The position numbers were made by a program, and so were the translations under genes. This document shows positions 1 through 10,738 of a stretch of DNA of 64,000 bases, piece after piece. This DNA is from Henckelia pumila (taxonomy: Eukaryota; Streptophyta; Magnoliopsida; Lamiales; Gesneriaceae). Numbering within the stretch: position 1 is the stretch's first letter; each line of letters opens with the position of its first letter. The DNA lies in contig NC_133122.1 of assembly GCF_033568475.1 (NCBI RefSeq), positions 145,342,861 through 145,406,860 on the forward strand. The letters run 5' to 3'. The notes beneath the pieces were generated by a model. It had not been told where the DNA came from. It saw only the letters and a program-made list of their open reading frames with translations, and made no database searches.

Positions 1-187
1 TATTATCTCTCATGTATTGCTTGTTCATTTTCTCTCATGTATACATGTTTATTTTTATTCGTTTTTGAGTTCATTATTCAGTAATATTTTACATTGTTAT
101 GGATTTAACTATTCTCACACAATTAACCATCATAAAATTTCAAAAAGTGATGATTTTGCTTCAAAAAAAAAATACAAGAATAACGTT
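1..187. other. AT-rich left flank, no gene seen
   Basis: Low-complexity AT-rich DNA ending at the target-site duplication of the first retrotransposon. A 67-codon open frame here runs into the LTR and has no recognisable domain, so it is treated as chance. Confidence 0.6.
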
Positions 188-192
188 CAAGT

Positions 193-2089
193 TGTTGGAA
201 AACGTGTTCAGATCAATTAAGAATTGATACCCGGTGCAGCGAAAGTTTAAAATTTTATTTTATTATATGGAACGATTCCATATATGGGTATCAAAACTTT
301 TACGATTAAATTTGTTCAAGTAAAAATAAAAACACAGTTAAATTTTTACCTCGTCAAGCAAAGGCTTGATCGTGGACTCCAACAGAATTTAATCTGCTCT
401 TCTTGTAAATCCCGGGAACCGATGACAGTCACGATCTAACTTCGGAATTAGGTCCACGAATGAAAAACAGAAACCCTCTGATTGACTGCACTAGAAATCA
501 ATCAGAAGTTTTACGTAGAGAATAAACAGATATGATCTGTTAATTCGATTTGTAATATTTCACAAAAATCACAAGTCGAATTTTCTCCAAAAGGGACAGA
601 GGAATTTTCGAAAAACCTCTTGAATAATATAGACTGATTTTCAAAAATTGCTAGACTGAAAGCTTGTGTAATTTTCGAACACAGTATATATATTTATAGA
701 TAATTTCTAGACTAGATTAAGTTATAATTGCATTAGGACTCTAACTCCTTAGGGCCCACAATCCATAACTTAAGCCCAACAAGCCAAGCCCGTTGTTCTA
801 AAAATTAATATAAAATTCATCGTGACTCCGATTGATAAACTGATTTCACCAATGTGCACAGAAACCATTTCTGCATCTTTTAAAGTCAAGATAATTTTTC
901 TGAATCCGAATTCAGTGATTTCCAAAAATTCTCATCCCTATATCATTTTAGGAAATCTCACTCCCTTTTAATTAAGAAGTCCAACTTCTCTTTCATTAAA
1001 TTTAAATCTTTAAATTTAACTATCTCTACGAGGTTTTAGTAATCCATTACTTGTGTAACCCTCAATGGTTCAGGAATACAGCTAGCCGTGGGCTCACAAC
1101 TCCTTGTGGCTCGGAACAACAATTTCCGAATTACCCATCGAATCATGGTAAGAGCGCCTAGCAACATCGCCCCATGATTCCCTAGGTATTACTAATAGTG
1201 CCTGCAAGAACCAGTAGATTTTGGTTAGCGTACAGTACGGTCCCTTCAACCAAATATCCCGATCGAATCAACAACCATTGGTGCATCTAGAGTCGTTCGA
1301 GATTCGATAACTATGCATAAGATCTTGGAGATCTATTAGTGACATCGCATGTGTTACTAGGAACACAAAGTAACCTAAAACACATCATGTACTCTGGCCA
1401 GAGATTCGTCACACTAATATCTCCTCAGATCGCATAGGATATCCACACTCGCGAGTATGTGGTGAATCCTTGACAACAAAGCATCGACTCCTATATGTGT
1501 CATAACTGTACCCAATCCCGACACTTGATGACCCCAATAGAGTCGGTAAACGAGTCAAAGTACAGTACTAGCATATAGAGTCTCAATGATGTTTCAAGTA
1601 ATAAGGAATAATGGTGTACAACAAAAACCGCGGACTTTATCCACTCGATAAGTGATAACCACTTGGAAAGTCCGAATAGGGTAGTTCGATCATTCATCAT
1701 ATGAATATCCATTTACATGCTTTGAACATCTCTATGTTCCATACCAATGAAACGTGGTACTCGGCATCGCAAATACTAGTCTCAATCTCGAGCGATCCTT
1801 ATCCTTATTTGCGGACGGCTCAATTGACTAGGAACTGTTTAGAATATACAGTGACTATAAGATGTGTTTCATGATAGCCATCCCCATGTGCTACCACATC
1901 TTACATACACTATAGTATATTCAAGGTCTTTATCAAAACAACAATAGTATATCATAATATAACATTATGAAGAAAGATAAAGTCAATGCCATTATAAAAG
2001 TGTAAATTATATTAAACAAAAGATTGTTTATACATAGAGTCAAAAAAGCCCTTAGACACAAGATGGCTAACCGGGCACCCACTCTTTCA
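193..2089 (-). repeat. 3' LTR of element 1
   Basis: 1897 bp. It matches 7584-9479 end to end, with scattered substitutions and a few 1-bp indels. The first base follows the CAAGT duplication and the last bases (CTTTCA) adjoin the polypurine tract. Confidence 0.95.
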
Positions 2090-2101
2090 ATCTCCCACTT
2101 G
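2090..2101 (-). promoter_or_regulatory. Polypurine tract of element 1
   Basis: On the minus strand the bases next to the 3' LTR read AGTGGGAGAT. This purine run is the usual primer site for plus-strand DNA synthesis in LTR retrotransposons. Confidence 0.8.
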
Positions 2102-2103
2102 CC

Positions 2104-5100
2104 CTAAAGCCAACTAGTCACACTACGCAATCCCATTGCTTCGCGATGTTTGTCAAACAATGGTCCTGGCAAGGGCTTAGTAAGCGGATCAGCGATATTG
2201 TCTGTAGAGGTCACTCTCTCGACACTGATGTCTCCTCTTTCCACAATCTCCCGGATGATGTGGTATTTCCTCAGTACGTGTTTGGACTTCTGATGAGACC
2301 TTGGTTCCTTTGCCTGAGCAACGGCACCCGTGTTGTCACAGTACACCGGGACTGGACCAAAAGCTTCAGGAATTACACCCAACTCTTGGATGAATTTCCT
2401 TATCCAAACCGCCTCTTTAGCAGCAGCTGATGCTGCAATGTATTCTGCCTCAGTGGTGGAATCCGTTGTGGTGTCCTGCTTGGAACTCTTCCAAGAGACA
2501 GCACCGCCATTGAGCACGAATACAAATCCAGAGGTTGATTTCGAGTCATCCACGTCACATTGGAAGCTAGAGTCGGTATAGCCTTCCAACTTCAATTCTC
2601 TCCCTCCATAAACCATGAATAAATTCTTAGTCCTTCGCAAGTACTTAAGAATATCCTTCACGGCTTTCCAATGCATTTGACCGGGATTGGCTTGGTATCT
2701 GCTCGTGACGCTCAGAGCATAGTCCACATCCGGTCTGGTAGATATCATCCCATACATGATACTACCTATGGCTGACGCATATGGCACGTGTGTCATCTTC
2801 TCTATCTCTTCGTCAGTCTTGGGACACATAGACTTGGATAGAGAAACTCCATAACACATAGGTAGATGTCCTCTCTTGGACCCATCCATTGAAAACCTTT
2901 TCAATATGGTGTCGATGTAGGTTGATTGAGTGAGTCCTATCATTCTTTTAGATCTATCTCTATAGATCTGAATTCCTAGAATATAGGATGCCTCACCTAA
3001 ATCCTTCATCGAGAATCTACCTGATAACCATATCTTTGTTGACTGCAACATCCCTACATCATTCCCCATGAGTAGGATGTCATCAACATAAAGTACTAAG
3101 AATGTTACCGCATTCTTAACTACTTTCTTGTACACGCATGGTTCCTCCGGGTTCTTGATAAAACCAAAATCCTTTATCATTTCATCAAATTTCTGTTTCC
3201 AACTTCTTGATGCTTGTTTGAGACCATAGATTGATCTCTGAAGCTTGCATACCTTATGCTCGCTTCCCATGGATGTGTATCCCTCAGGCTGCATCATATA
3301 GATCTCTTCCTTAATGTTTCCATTAAGAAATGCAGTCTTTACATCCATTTGCCATATCTTATAGTCATACCATGCTGCTATGGAAATAAGGATTCTTATG
3401 GACTTGAACATTGCGACTGGTGAAAAGGTTTCATCATAGTCAACTCCTTGTCTTTGAGTATAACCTTTTGCCACCAATCGTGCCTTGTAGGTCAATACCT
3501 TTCCATCAGGCCCAAGATTTCTCTTGTAGATCCATTTGCACCCAATTGGAACAATTCCATCGGGAGGATCTACTAAAGACCAAACTTGGTTAGAATGCAT
3601 CGAGTCTATTTTCGATTGCATAGCTTCAAGCCATAAATTCGAATCCGCATCAGAAATTGCTTCCTTGAAGGTTCTTGGATCACATCCAATGTCGGGTTCA
3701 CTTTGATCCCCTTCAAGAAGAAGACCATATCTAATAGGAGGCCTAGAAGTCCTCTCGGATCTCCTAGTAATAGGCGTGTCTTGTGATGATTCTTGAGGTG
3801 TAGGATCGCTATTTTGTATCTCGAGTTCTTCTCGAATTTCTTCGAGTTCCATCATCTTGCCTTTCTTATCCAATAAGAACTCCTTCTCCAAGAAGGTGGC
3901 ATTCCTTGAAACAAACACTTTTGTTTCAGCAGGATGATAGAAATAATATCCGATTGAATTCTGCGGATACCCTACAAAATAACATAAGATGGATCGACTA
4001 TCCAACTTATCTCCCACTGTCTGCTTCACGTAAGCAGGACATCCCCAAATCCTCAAGTACGAATACTTAGGAGCTTTGCCATTCCATAACTCGTATGGTG
4101 TTTTATCTACTGCTTTAGTGTGGACGTTGTTTAACAACAATACCGCCGTTTCAAGCACGTAGCCCCAAAATGAAGGTGGGAGCTCAGTGAAGCTCATCAT
4201 GGATCGAACCATGTCCAACAAAGTTTGATTGCGACGCTCCGAAACACCATTCAGCTGAGGTGTCATAGGAGGAGTCCACTGAGAGAGAATCTCATTCTCT
4301 TTTAGATAGTCCAAAAACTCGGTACTTAAGTATTCTCCACCTCGATCCGATCGAAGTGCCTTAATACTTTTACCTAGTTTGTTTTCTACTTCAGCCTTGA
4401 ATTCTTTGAACCTTTCAAATGCTTCAGACTTATATTTCATTAAATATAAATACCCATACCTAGAATGATCATCGGTAAAGGTAATGAAGTAGGTGTTGCC
4501 ACATTTAGTACCAATCCTAAATGGACCGCAAACATCTGTATGGATCAAATCCAACAGATTTTGACTACGCTCAGGTTTCCCTTTGAAAGGAGATTTAGTC
4601 ATTTTTCCCTTTAGGCAGGACTCACAAGTAGGTAGAGAGTTAATATCAGACATATCAAACATGCCCTCTCCCACTAGCTTGTTCATCCTCCTTGAAGAAA
4701 TATGACCTAGCCTAGCATGCCAAAGGTTTGCCGGGTTTTGACTATCGTTTTTCCTTTTAATTGTTGTTATCGGTTTATCAACATAATTAATTGGAACATC
4801 TTTTAATTTTAAGCTATATAGATCGTTTTCAAGTTGTCCATTTCCAATCAAACATTCATTCTTGTAAATATTGCAAATCTCATTCAAAAAATTGCAAGAA
4901 AAACCATCTCTATCAAGCATAGAAATAGATATAATGTTTTTGACCAAATCCGGAACATATAAAACATCTCTCCAAAATAACTTAAAATTGTTCTGCAAAA
5001 CTAAATAAATGTCTCCTATAGCTTTGGCTTCGACTCTAGAACCATTCCCGAGCCTTAGCTGGGTCTCACCCATCCTTAGCTTACGACTTCTTGTCATCAC

Positions 5101-6018
5101 CTGCAAATCATTGCAAATGTGAGATCCACATCCGGTATCCAATACCCAAGAAGAAGTATTAAGCGAAACATTTATTTCAATGTAAAACATACCCTTTGCA
5201 GTTCGCAACTGTTCGAGGTATTCCTTACAGTTACGTTTCCAATGACCGGGTTTCTTGCAGTAATGGCAAACGTTTTCATCTTTTATCCCAATTGAAGCCT
5301 TGGCCTTTCCCTTCTTATTTGGTACAATTTTCTTGGGCGGGGCAGAAAGTTTCTTACCCTTTCCACTTGGTCCTTTCTTAGAGTTAGAAGAGGAGCCAAC
5401 CAAGAGTACCGGTTTATCCTTCTTTAGTGTGGCTTCATATGTGACAAGCATATTGACCATCTCTTCAAGGGTGGCCTCTATCTTGTTCATATTGAAGTTC
5501 ATCACAAAACCGTCAAACGATGAAGGAAGTGATAGAAGCAACAAGTCCGCGCTAAGTTCATGCTCCAAAGTCAAGTCGAGTGTTACCAACTTTTCAATGA
5601 GCCCAATCATGCGCACCCCATGCTCACGGATCGAAGTCCCATCTCGCATGCGGCTCGTCATGAGCTCTCTGACGGTGGCATACCTCTCCGACCTTGACTG
5701 AGCTCCAAAGAGTTCCTTGAGGTTCTTGTGAATGTCAGCAGCATTCACGGCATCCTTGAATCTCCTTTGAAGCTCATCAGACATCGAAGCCTGCATGTAG
5801 CATTTGGCCTTGATATCATGGTCCCACCATAAATCAAGTTTGGCCAACTCTTCCGGACTTGTATTAGCCGGGGCTTCCTTCGGAGGCGGCTTCTCTAACA
5901 CGTAGAAAGCTTTTTTCGAAGTAAGAATAATTTTCAACTTACGGAACCATTCCGTATAGTTTGCGCCAGTCAATTTGTTTTGTTCGAGAATTGAAAACAG
6001 TGGAATGCGAGAAGTCAT
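2104..6018 (-). CDS. Copia Gag-Pol polyprotein, 1304 aa, uninterrupted
   Basis: Single ORF carrying every function for retrotransposition. Domains in order: Gag (about 1-240); zinc knuckle CHYCKKPGHWKRNC (about 251-264); aspartic protease with the motif DTGC (about 293); GAG-pre-integrase with WHARLGH (about 430); integrase core with the D,D-35-E region (HTDVCG through SDRGGEY, about 490-570); reverse transcriptase with YVDD (about 1010); and RNase H with the TEAEYIA motif (about 1200). The length is normal for a plant Copia polyprotein and no stop or frameshift is present. The ATG at 6018 is the first Met before conserved Gag. The ORF ends 15 bp from the 3' LTR. It could still encode active enzymes. 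The lineage within Copia (Tork/Angela-like?) was not settled. There is no sign of host co-option. Confidence 0.96.
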   Translation of the reverse strand: MTSRIPLFSILEQNKLTGANYTEWFRKLKIILTSKKAFYVLEKPPPKEAPANTSPEELAKLDLWWDHDIKAKCYMQASMSDELQRRFKDAVNAADIHKNLKELFGAQSRSERYATVRELMTSRMRDGTSIREHGVRMIGLIEKLVTLDLTLEHELSADLLLLSLPSSFDGFVMNFNMNKIEATLEEMVNMLVTYEATLKKDKPVLLVGSSSNSKKGPSGKGKKLSAPPKKIVPNKKGKAKASIGIKDENVCHYCKKPGHWKRNCKEYLEQLRTAKGMFYIEINVSLNTSSWVLDTGCGSHICNDLQVMTRSRKLRMGETQLRLGNGSRVEAKAIGDIYLVLQNNFKLFWRDVLYVPDLVKNIISISMLDRDGFSCNFLNEICNIYKNECLIGNGQLENDLYSLKLKDVPINYVDKPITTIKRKNDSQNPANLWHARLGHISSRRMNKLVGEGMFDMSDINSLPTCESCLKGKMTKSPFKGKPERSQNLLDLIHTDVCGPFRIGTKCGNTYFITFTDDHSRYGYLYLMKYKSEAFERFKEFKAEVENKLGKSIKALRSDRGGEYLSTEFLDYLKENEILSQWTPPMTPQLNGVSERRNQTLLDMVRSMMSFTELPPSFWGYVLETAVLLLNNVHTKAVDKTPYELWNGKAPKYSYLRIWGCPAYVKQTVGDKLDSRSILCYFVGYPQNSIGYYFYHPAETKVFVSRNATFLEKEFLLDKKGKMMELEEIREELEIQNSDPTPQESSQDTPITRRSERTSRPPIRYGLLLEGDQSEPDIGCDPRTFKEAISDADSNLWLEAMQSKIDSMHSNQVWSLVDPPDGIVPIGCKWIYKRNLGPDGKVLTYKARLVAKGYTQRQGVDYDETFSPVAMFKSIRILISIAAWYDYKIWQMDVKTAFLNGNIKEEIYMMQPEGYTSMGSEHKVCKLQRSIYGLKQASRSWKQKFDEMIKDFGFIKNPEEPCVYKKVVKNAVTFLVLYVDDILLMGNDVGMLQSTKIWLSGRFSMKDLGEASYILGIQIYRDRSKRMIGLTQSTYIDTILKRFSMDGSKRGHLPMCYGVSLSKSMCPKTDEEIEKMTHVPYASAIGSIMYGMISTRPDVDYALSVTSRYQANPGQMHWKAVKDILKYLRRTKNLFMVYGGRELKLEGYTDSSFQCDVDDSKSTSGFVFVLNGGAVSWKSSKQDTTTDSTTEAEYIAASAAAKEAVWIRKFIQELGVIPEAFGPVPVYCDNTGAVAQAKEPRSHQKSKHVLRKYHIIREIVERGDISVERVTSTDNIADPLTKPLPGPLFDKHREAMGLRSVTSWL

Positions 6019-6204
6019 TGTAATAGTATACTGAAAAGGAAACAGACAATAATCAATGATTGTTTAATTAATTTACTAAGACATAAAATATGGCGAATTT
6101 TAATTTTATGAATTACACTCCCACTATTTTAACGATTTCACTACCCTCTAGTGAAAACGGGAAACTGGTTTCCTTAGTGAGAACATGGAGTCCAATTGAC
6201 AAAT

Positions 6205-6495
6205 CATGATCCCGAATAATATCAGCCAACCATAATTTTCAAAAGGTAGAGCCCAATTACTTCCAAAGTAACCCCCATGTTTTTACCTCATGTCCAATAA
6301 GGGCCCAATAATATGACGCCGTTTATTGTGACATGTCAAGATAACCCATCAATATTAAGTTGTGATGGTCGGTCGCCATGTGGATCCCCAATAATATGAG
6401 TCAATCCCATGGGAGTTCCACCCAACTTACAACATGTGTCGATCCAATGTACAGCTTTTCGACGAACGGGCCCCCCCAATAATATGAGCCGGATC
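6205..6495. repeat. Degenerate ~85-95-bp leader repeats
   Basis: The motif C-C-C-A/G-A-A-T-A-A-T-A-T-G/C-A recurs at about 6209, 6303, 6386 and 6475, each copy followed by a GCC/GTC-type triplet. The spacing of roughly 83-94 bp points to an old tandem array inside the element leader. Confidence 0.55.
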
Positions 6496-7448
6496 GTATC
6501 CGCGGGTAGCATCTCATACATTGATCGTTGATGGAAGGTAGGAATATTTAAACAATATTTAAATTCCCTTTTTATTAATCTTGATATCAATTTTAAATCA
6601 TATTTAAAATGAGGGATTTTTAATTTTGAAAATTTGTCTCATCATGCAATTTATGTATGCTTGCAGGATTCATACAATTTAGTCTAAACATGCATACATC
6701 AATAATATCATATATTATTTAAGGAAGATCGATCACATTAACTAATCGACCCGTGGTTGCCAATCACGAGTCTAAGTCCAATCCTAGGTGATATGCAAGT
6801 ATGCAATGCAATCCTATTACATTGAGCTTTCAATTTACATTTCTTCGGTCTTCATTGTCTACTGGGCCCACCATTTCTTCAAATCTTTGTCTCCCACTAA
6901 GTCTAATAAATTTACAATAAATTTCGATAACAAATATGGGATACATTTTTAGGGGTGGGAACGGGCCATAAACCAGGCCCACTTTTATTACATATGACAA
7001 TCATATTGGGCTATAAACCAAGCTCATTAATAAAATCCAACAATAATAAGACAAATGTAAATTATCTAACATACACCTAAAATATTGGTCATGGCAATCG
7101 ATCATCCTTTATCCAATAATTAATTCAATAATTAAATAATTGGATAAACATGCAAAGGCATCATAATTTAAAAGATAAAATCATATTTTATCTTATCCAA
7201 CCATAAGATCATATCTTATCATTAATTGTACCAAAATAATTAATTTTATAAAATTTAATTTAACGGATAAAATTTATAAATTTTCCAAAAAAATCAAATT
7301 TATCCAAAAATCAATTTTAAAATTTTCGGACTCGAACAATTCGATCTGATGCCTCGTGAACCAATCAAAAATAATTTTCGATCGGATCAAAAATTAGAAT
7401 TTCAAAAAAAAAATTAAAATTTTAATTAAAAATTAAAAATAATTTTTC

Positions 7449-7479
7449 CGGGCTGCCCGGGACAATCTCGGGCAGCCCG
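7449..7479. other. GC-rich hairpin beside the primer-binding site
   Basis: Perfect 11-bp inverted repeat, CGGGCTGCCCG (7449-7459) with CGGGCAGCCCG (7469-7479), and a 9-base loop. It stands out in an otherwise very AT-rich leader about 90 bp from the primer-binding site. Each arm is itself nearly palindromic. Confidence 0.75.
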
Positions 7480-7569
7480 CGCCCCAATCGGATCAAAAAT
7501 TAGAATTTCAAAAACCGAGTTAAAAATTTTGTACAATCGATTAATTTAATCGTTTGATCTGAGCAACCT

Positions 7570-7582
7570 GGATTTGATACCA
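7570..7582 (-). promoter_or_regulatory. Primer-binding site of element 1
   Basis: The minus strand reads TGGTATCAAATCC one base inside the 5' LTR. It matches the 3' end of initiator methionine tRNA (TGGTATCAGAGC) at the first eight bases and then departs from it. This tRNA is the usual primer of plant Copia elements. Confidence 0.82.
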
Positions 7583-7583
7583 C

Positions 7584-9479
7584 TGTTGGAAAACGTGTTC
7601 AGATCAATTAAGAATTGATACCCGGTGCAGCGGAAGTTTAAAATTTTATTTTATTATATGGAACGATTCCATATATGGGTATCAAAACTTTTACGATTAA
7701 ATTTGTTCAAGTAAAAATAAAAACACAGTTAAATTTTTACCTCGTCAAGCAAAGGCTTGATCGTGGACTCCAACAGAATTTAATCTGCTCTTCTTGTAAA
7801 TTCCGGGAACCGATGACAGTCACGATCTAACTCCGGAATTAGGTCCACGAATGAAAAACAGAAACCCTCTGATTGACTGCACTAGAAATCAATCAAAAGT
7901 TTTACGTAGAGAATAAACAGATATGATCTGTTAATTCGATTTGTAATATTTCACAAAAATCACAAGTCGAATTTTCTCCAAAAGGGACAGAGGAATTTCG
8001 AAAAACCTCTTGAATAATATAGACTGATTTTCAAAAATTGCTAGACTGAAAGCTTGTGTAATTTTCGAACACAGTACATATATTTATAGATAATTTTTAG
8101 ACTAGATTAAGTTATGATTGCATTAGGACTCTAACTCCTTAGGGCCCACAATCCATAACTTAAGCCCAACAAGCCAAGCCCGTTGTTCTAGAAATTAATA
8201 TAAAATTCATCGTGACTCCGATTGATAAACTGATTTCACCAATGTGCACAGAAACCATTTCTGCATCTTTTAAAGTCAAGATAATTTTTCTGAATCCGAA
8301 TTCAGTGATTTCCAAAAATGTTCATCCCTATGTCATTTTAGGAAATCTCACTCCCTTTTAATTAAGAAGTTCAACTTCTCTTTCATTAAATTTAACTCTT
8401 TAAATTTAACTATCTCTACGGGGTTTTAGTAATCCATTACTTGTGTAACCCTCAATGGTTCAGGAATACAGCTAGCCGTGGGCTCACAACTCCTTGTGAC
8501 TCGGAACAACAATTTTCGACTTACCCATCGAATCATGGTAAGAGCGCCTAGCAACATCGCCCCATGATTCCCTAGGTATTACTGATAGTGCCTGCAAGAA
8601 CCAGTAGATTTTGGTTAGCGTACAGTACGGTCCCTTCAACCAAATATCCCGATCGAATCAACAACCATTGGTGCATCGAGAGTTGTTCGAGATTCGATAA
8701 CTATGCATAACATCTTGGAGATCTATTAGTGACATCGCATGTGTTACTATGAACACCAAGTAACCTAAAACACATCATGTACTCTGGCCAGAGATTCGTC
8801 ACACTAATATCTCCTCAGATCACATAGGATATCCACACTCGCGAGTATGTGGTGAATCCTTGACAACAAAGCATCGACTTCTATATGTGTCGTAACTGTA
8901 CCCAATCCCAACACCTGATGACCCCAATAGAGTCGGTAAACGAGTCAAAGTACAGTACTAGCATATAGAGTCTCAATGATGTTTCAAATAATAAGGACTA
9001 ATGGTGTACAACCAAAACCGCGGACTTTATCCACTCGATAAGTGATAATCACTTGGAAAGTCCGAATAGGATAGTTCGATCATTCATCATATGAATATCC
9101 ATTTGCATGCTTTGAACATCTCTATATTCTATACCAATGAAACGTGGTACTCGGCATCGTAAATGCTAGTCTCAATCTCGAGCGATCCTTATCCTTATTT
9201 GCGGACGGCTCAATTGACTAGGAACTGTTTAGAATATACAGTGACTATAAGATGTGTTTCATGATAGCCATCCCCATGTGCTACCACATCTTATATACAC
9301 TATAGTATATTCAAGGTCTTTATCAAAATAATAATAGTATATCATAATATAACATTATGAAGAAAGATAAAGTCAATGTCATTATAAAAGTGTAAATTAT
9401 ATTAAACAAAAGATTGTTTATACATAGAGTCACAAAAGCCCTTAGCCACAAGTTGGCTAACCGGGCACCCACTCTTTCA
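7584..9479 (-). repeat. 5' LTR of element 1
   Basis: 1896 bp, starting TGTTGGAAAACG on the plus strand and ending CTTTCA. It is followed at once by the CAAGT duplication at 9480-9484 and should hold the element promoter. Confidence 0.95.
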
Positions 9480-9540
9480 CAAGTTAATGACAAAACCTAT
9501 ATTTTTATTCGTTCAGAGCCTAATTTATCTCAGGACCGCC

Positions 9541-9652
9541 CCTGAGTACTTCAACAAATCTCCTTCAAGCATCTTACGGGAGATTGTCTTTTCACCTTGT
9601 CTGTGTCTTGAAGTAGCTGTTTGGCAGTTTTTTTCCCCTTCTTTATGTGTAG
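9541..9652 (-). pseudogene. Scrap of MLP-like exon 2
   Basis: The minus strand aligns with the start of exon 2 of the intact MLP-like gene at 23570-24430. Shared stretches include the nucleotides for GEK/GKE...QTA, KTIS, KML and GDLL. One base is missing in the run of A's before KTIS, which shifts the frame, and homology stops after GDLLK. The rest of the exon is gone. It most likely belongs with the broken exon 1 at 21763-21957, now about 12 kb away because element 2 inserted between them. Confidence 0.75.
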
Positions 9653-10130
9653 ACTGTAGTATGTAGAAACAGAGAAATGATAAGATAATTTGCATTGATT
9701 GACCCAAGGATGCATCTTAATGAGGGATCATGATGAGATACATTGTACAAGAGGTGGCCACTCAATAAATTGGACCGTGTACCAAACTTTATTTTTTATT
9801 TTTAAAATAACTAAATATAACAATATTTAAATTTATCTATATCAATTATAAAAGTGTGAATCAAGGTCAAAGTTTGTTAATTGTGTATTTTTAATTTTGT
9901 CCTCAGTTTATACACACTTGATAAATTCTGTGAGGATATTTTTGCAAAATCAATTATTATGATAAGGTGTGTGTGCATATAACATAACATGCTATATTTT
10001 TCCAATAAAAATCTTATGTATCTTAATTTATGTAACGTTCTATTGAGCTAAAAAATTATATCAGGTGTTCATAAATATATACAAATGTCATAATTGTAAA
10101 CATTATTAAAATATATATTAATTAAATTAC

Positions 10131-10500
10131 ATATTGGTGTTGAAATAAATCAATTCAAGTTTTAATCCAACATAATAAATAAAGAACACACCAATACACA
10201 CATATCATATATGTAAAAGTTGAAAGTAAAAAATTTAACTAATTTTCCTCCTCATAAAAGCTAAAAACTATAACAATTATTTTATGAGATGATCTTGCAA
10301 TCAACGAAAGAATATTTTTACAAGAGTTGGAGATTGATAACCCCGTTATAACTTTTTGTAACTGAAAAGTACATGTTTTGAAGGTAAATTTTTTATAAAT
10401 AAATACTTACAAAAATTATTCATTAGCATTACTCATTATTTCTCCTTATGACTAATAAATTAATAATAAGAAAGGTTCAGCTAAAAACAATGACGTTTGT
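10131..10500. repeat. Older tandem duplicate, copy 1
   Basis: This AT-rich stretch (GAAATAAATCAATTC ... GACTAATAAATTAATA) matches 10648-10738 continued at 20005-20285. The two copies were side by side before element 2 inserted into the second one. No gene is seen in 9653-10738. Confidence 0.7.
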
Positions 10501-10587
10501 AAAATTTGTGTAAGAATCTATGAGCTAAATAATTAAATCACGAGTTCATAATTCTATATTAGAAAATATCATATTTTCAAACGTTAT

Positions 10588-10589
10588 TA

Positions 10590-10626
<37 letters not shown>

Positions 10627-10627
10627 C
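10588..10627. repeat. TA-type microsatellite
   Basis: Alternating TA/CATA run, a simple sequence repeat between the two copies of the duplicated segment. Confidence 0.85.
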
Positions 10628-10738
10628 ATATTTGAATAAATCACACGCAGGTATTGAAATAAATCAATTCGAATGAAGTCAAGTTTTAATCCAAAATAAT
10701 AAATAAATAAATAATACGCCAAAACACTCATATCATAT

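Larger units (their letters stand above)
6019..7569 (-). other. Long untranslated leader of element 1
   Basis: About 1.55 kb between the primer-binding site and the Gag ATG, without a coding frame. It holds four degenerate copies of a CCCAATAATATGA motif (6209, 6303, 6386, 6475), a GC-rich hairpin (7449-7479), and a ~25-bp direct repeat containing GATCAAAAATTAGAATTTC at about 7384 and 7489. Leader length and structure suggest packaging or translation signals, but this is inference. Confidence 0.7.
193..9479 (-). mobile_element. Complete Copia LTR retrotransposon (element 1)
   Basis: Two near-identical ~1.9-kb LTRs, each beginning TGTTGG and ending TTTCA on the plus strand, bracket one long polyprotein ORF on the minus strand. 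The 5-bp target duplication CAAGT is exact at 188-192 and 9480-9484. A minus-strand primer-binding site for initiator-Met tRNA lies just inside the right LTR and a polypurine tract just inside the left LTR, so transcription runs right to left. The LTRs are roughly 98% identical by eye (not computed), which suggests a fairly recent insertion. It landed next to the exon 2 scrap of a broken MLP-like gene. Confidence 0.96.

Noticed and set aside
1500..1712. 70-codon frame inside the LTR of element 1
   Set aside because: LTRs are not expected to encode protein, and there is no domain or conserved start.
6951..7050. AGGGGTGGGAACGGGCC in the leader of element 1, like the end of a TAGGGNTG MITE
   Set aside because: No matching right end or 8-bp duplication was found, so it is left as part of the leader.
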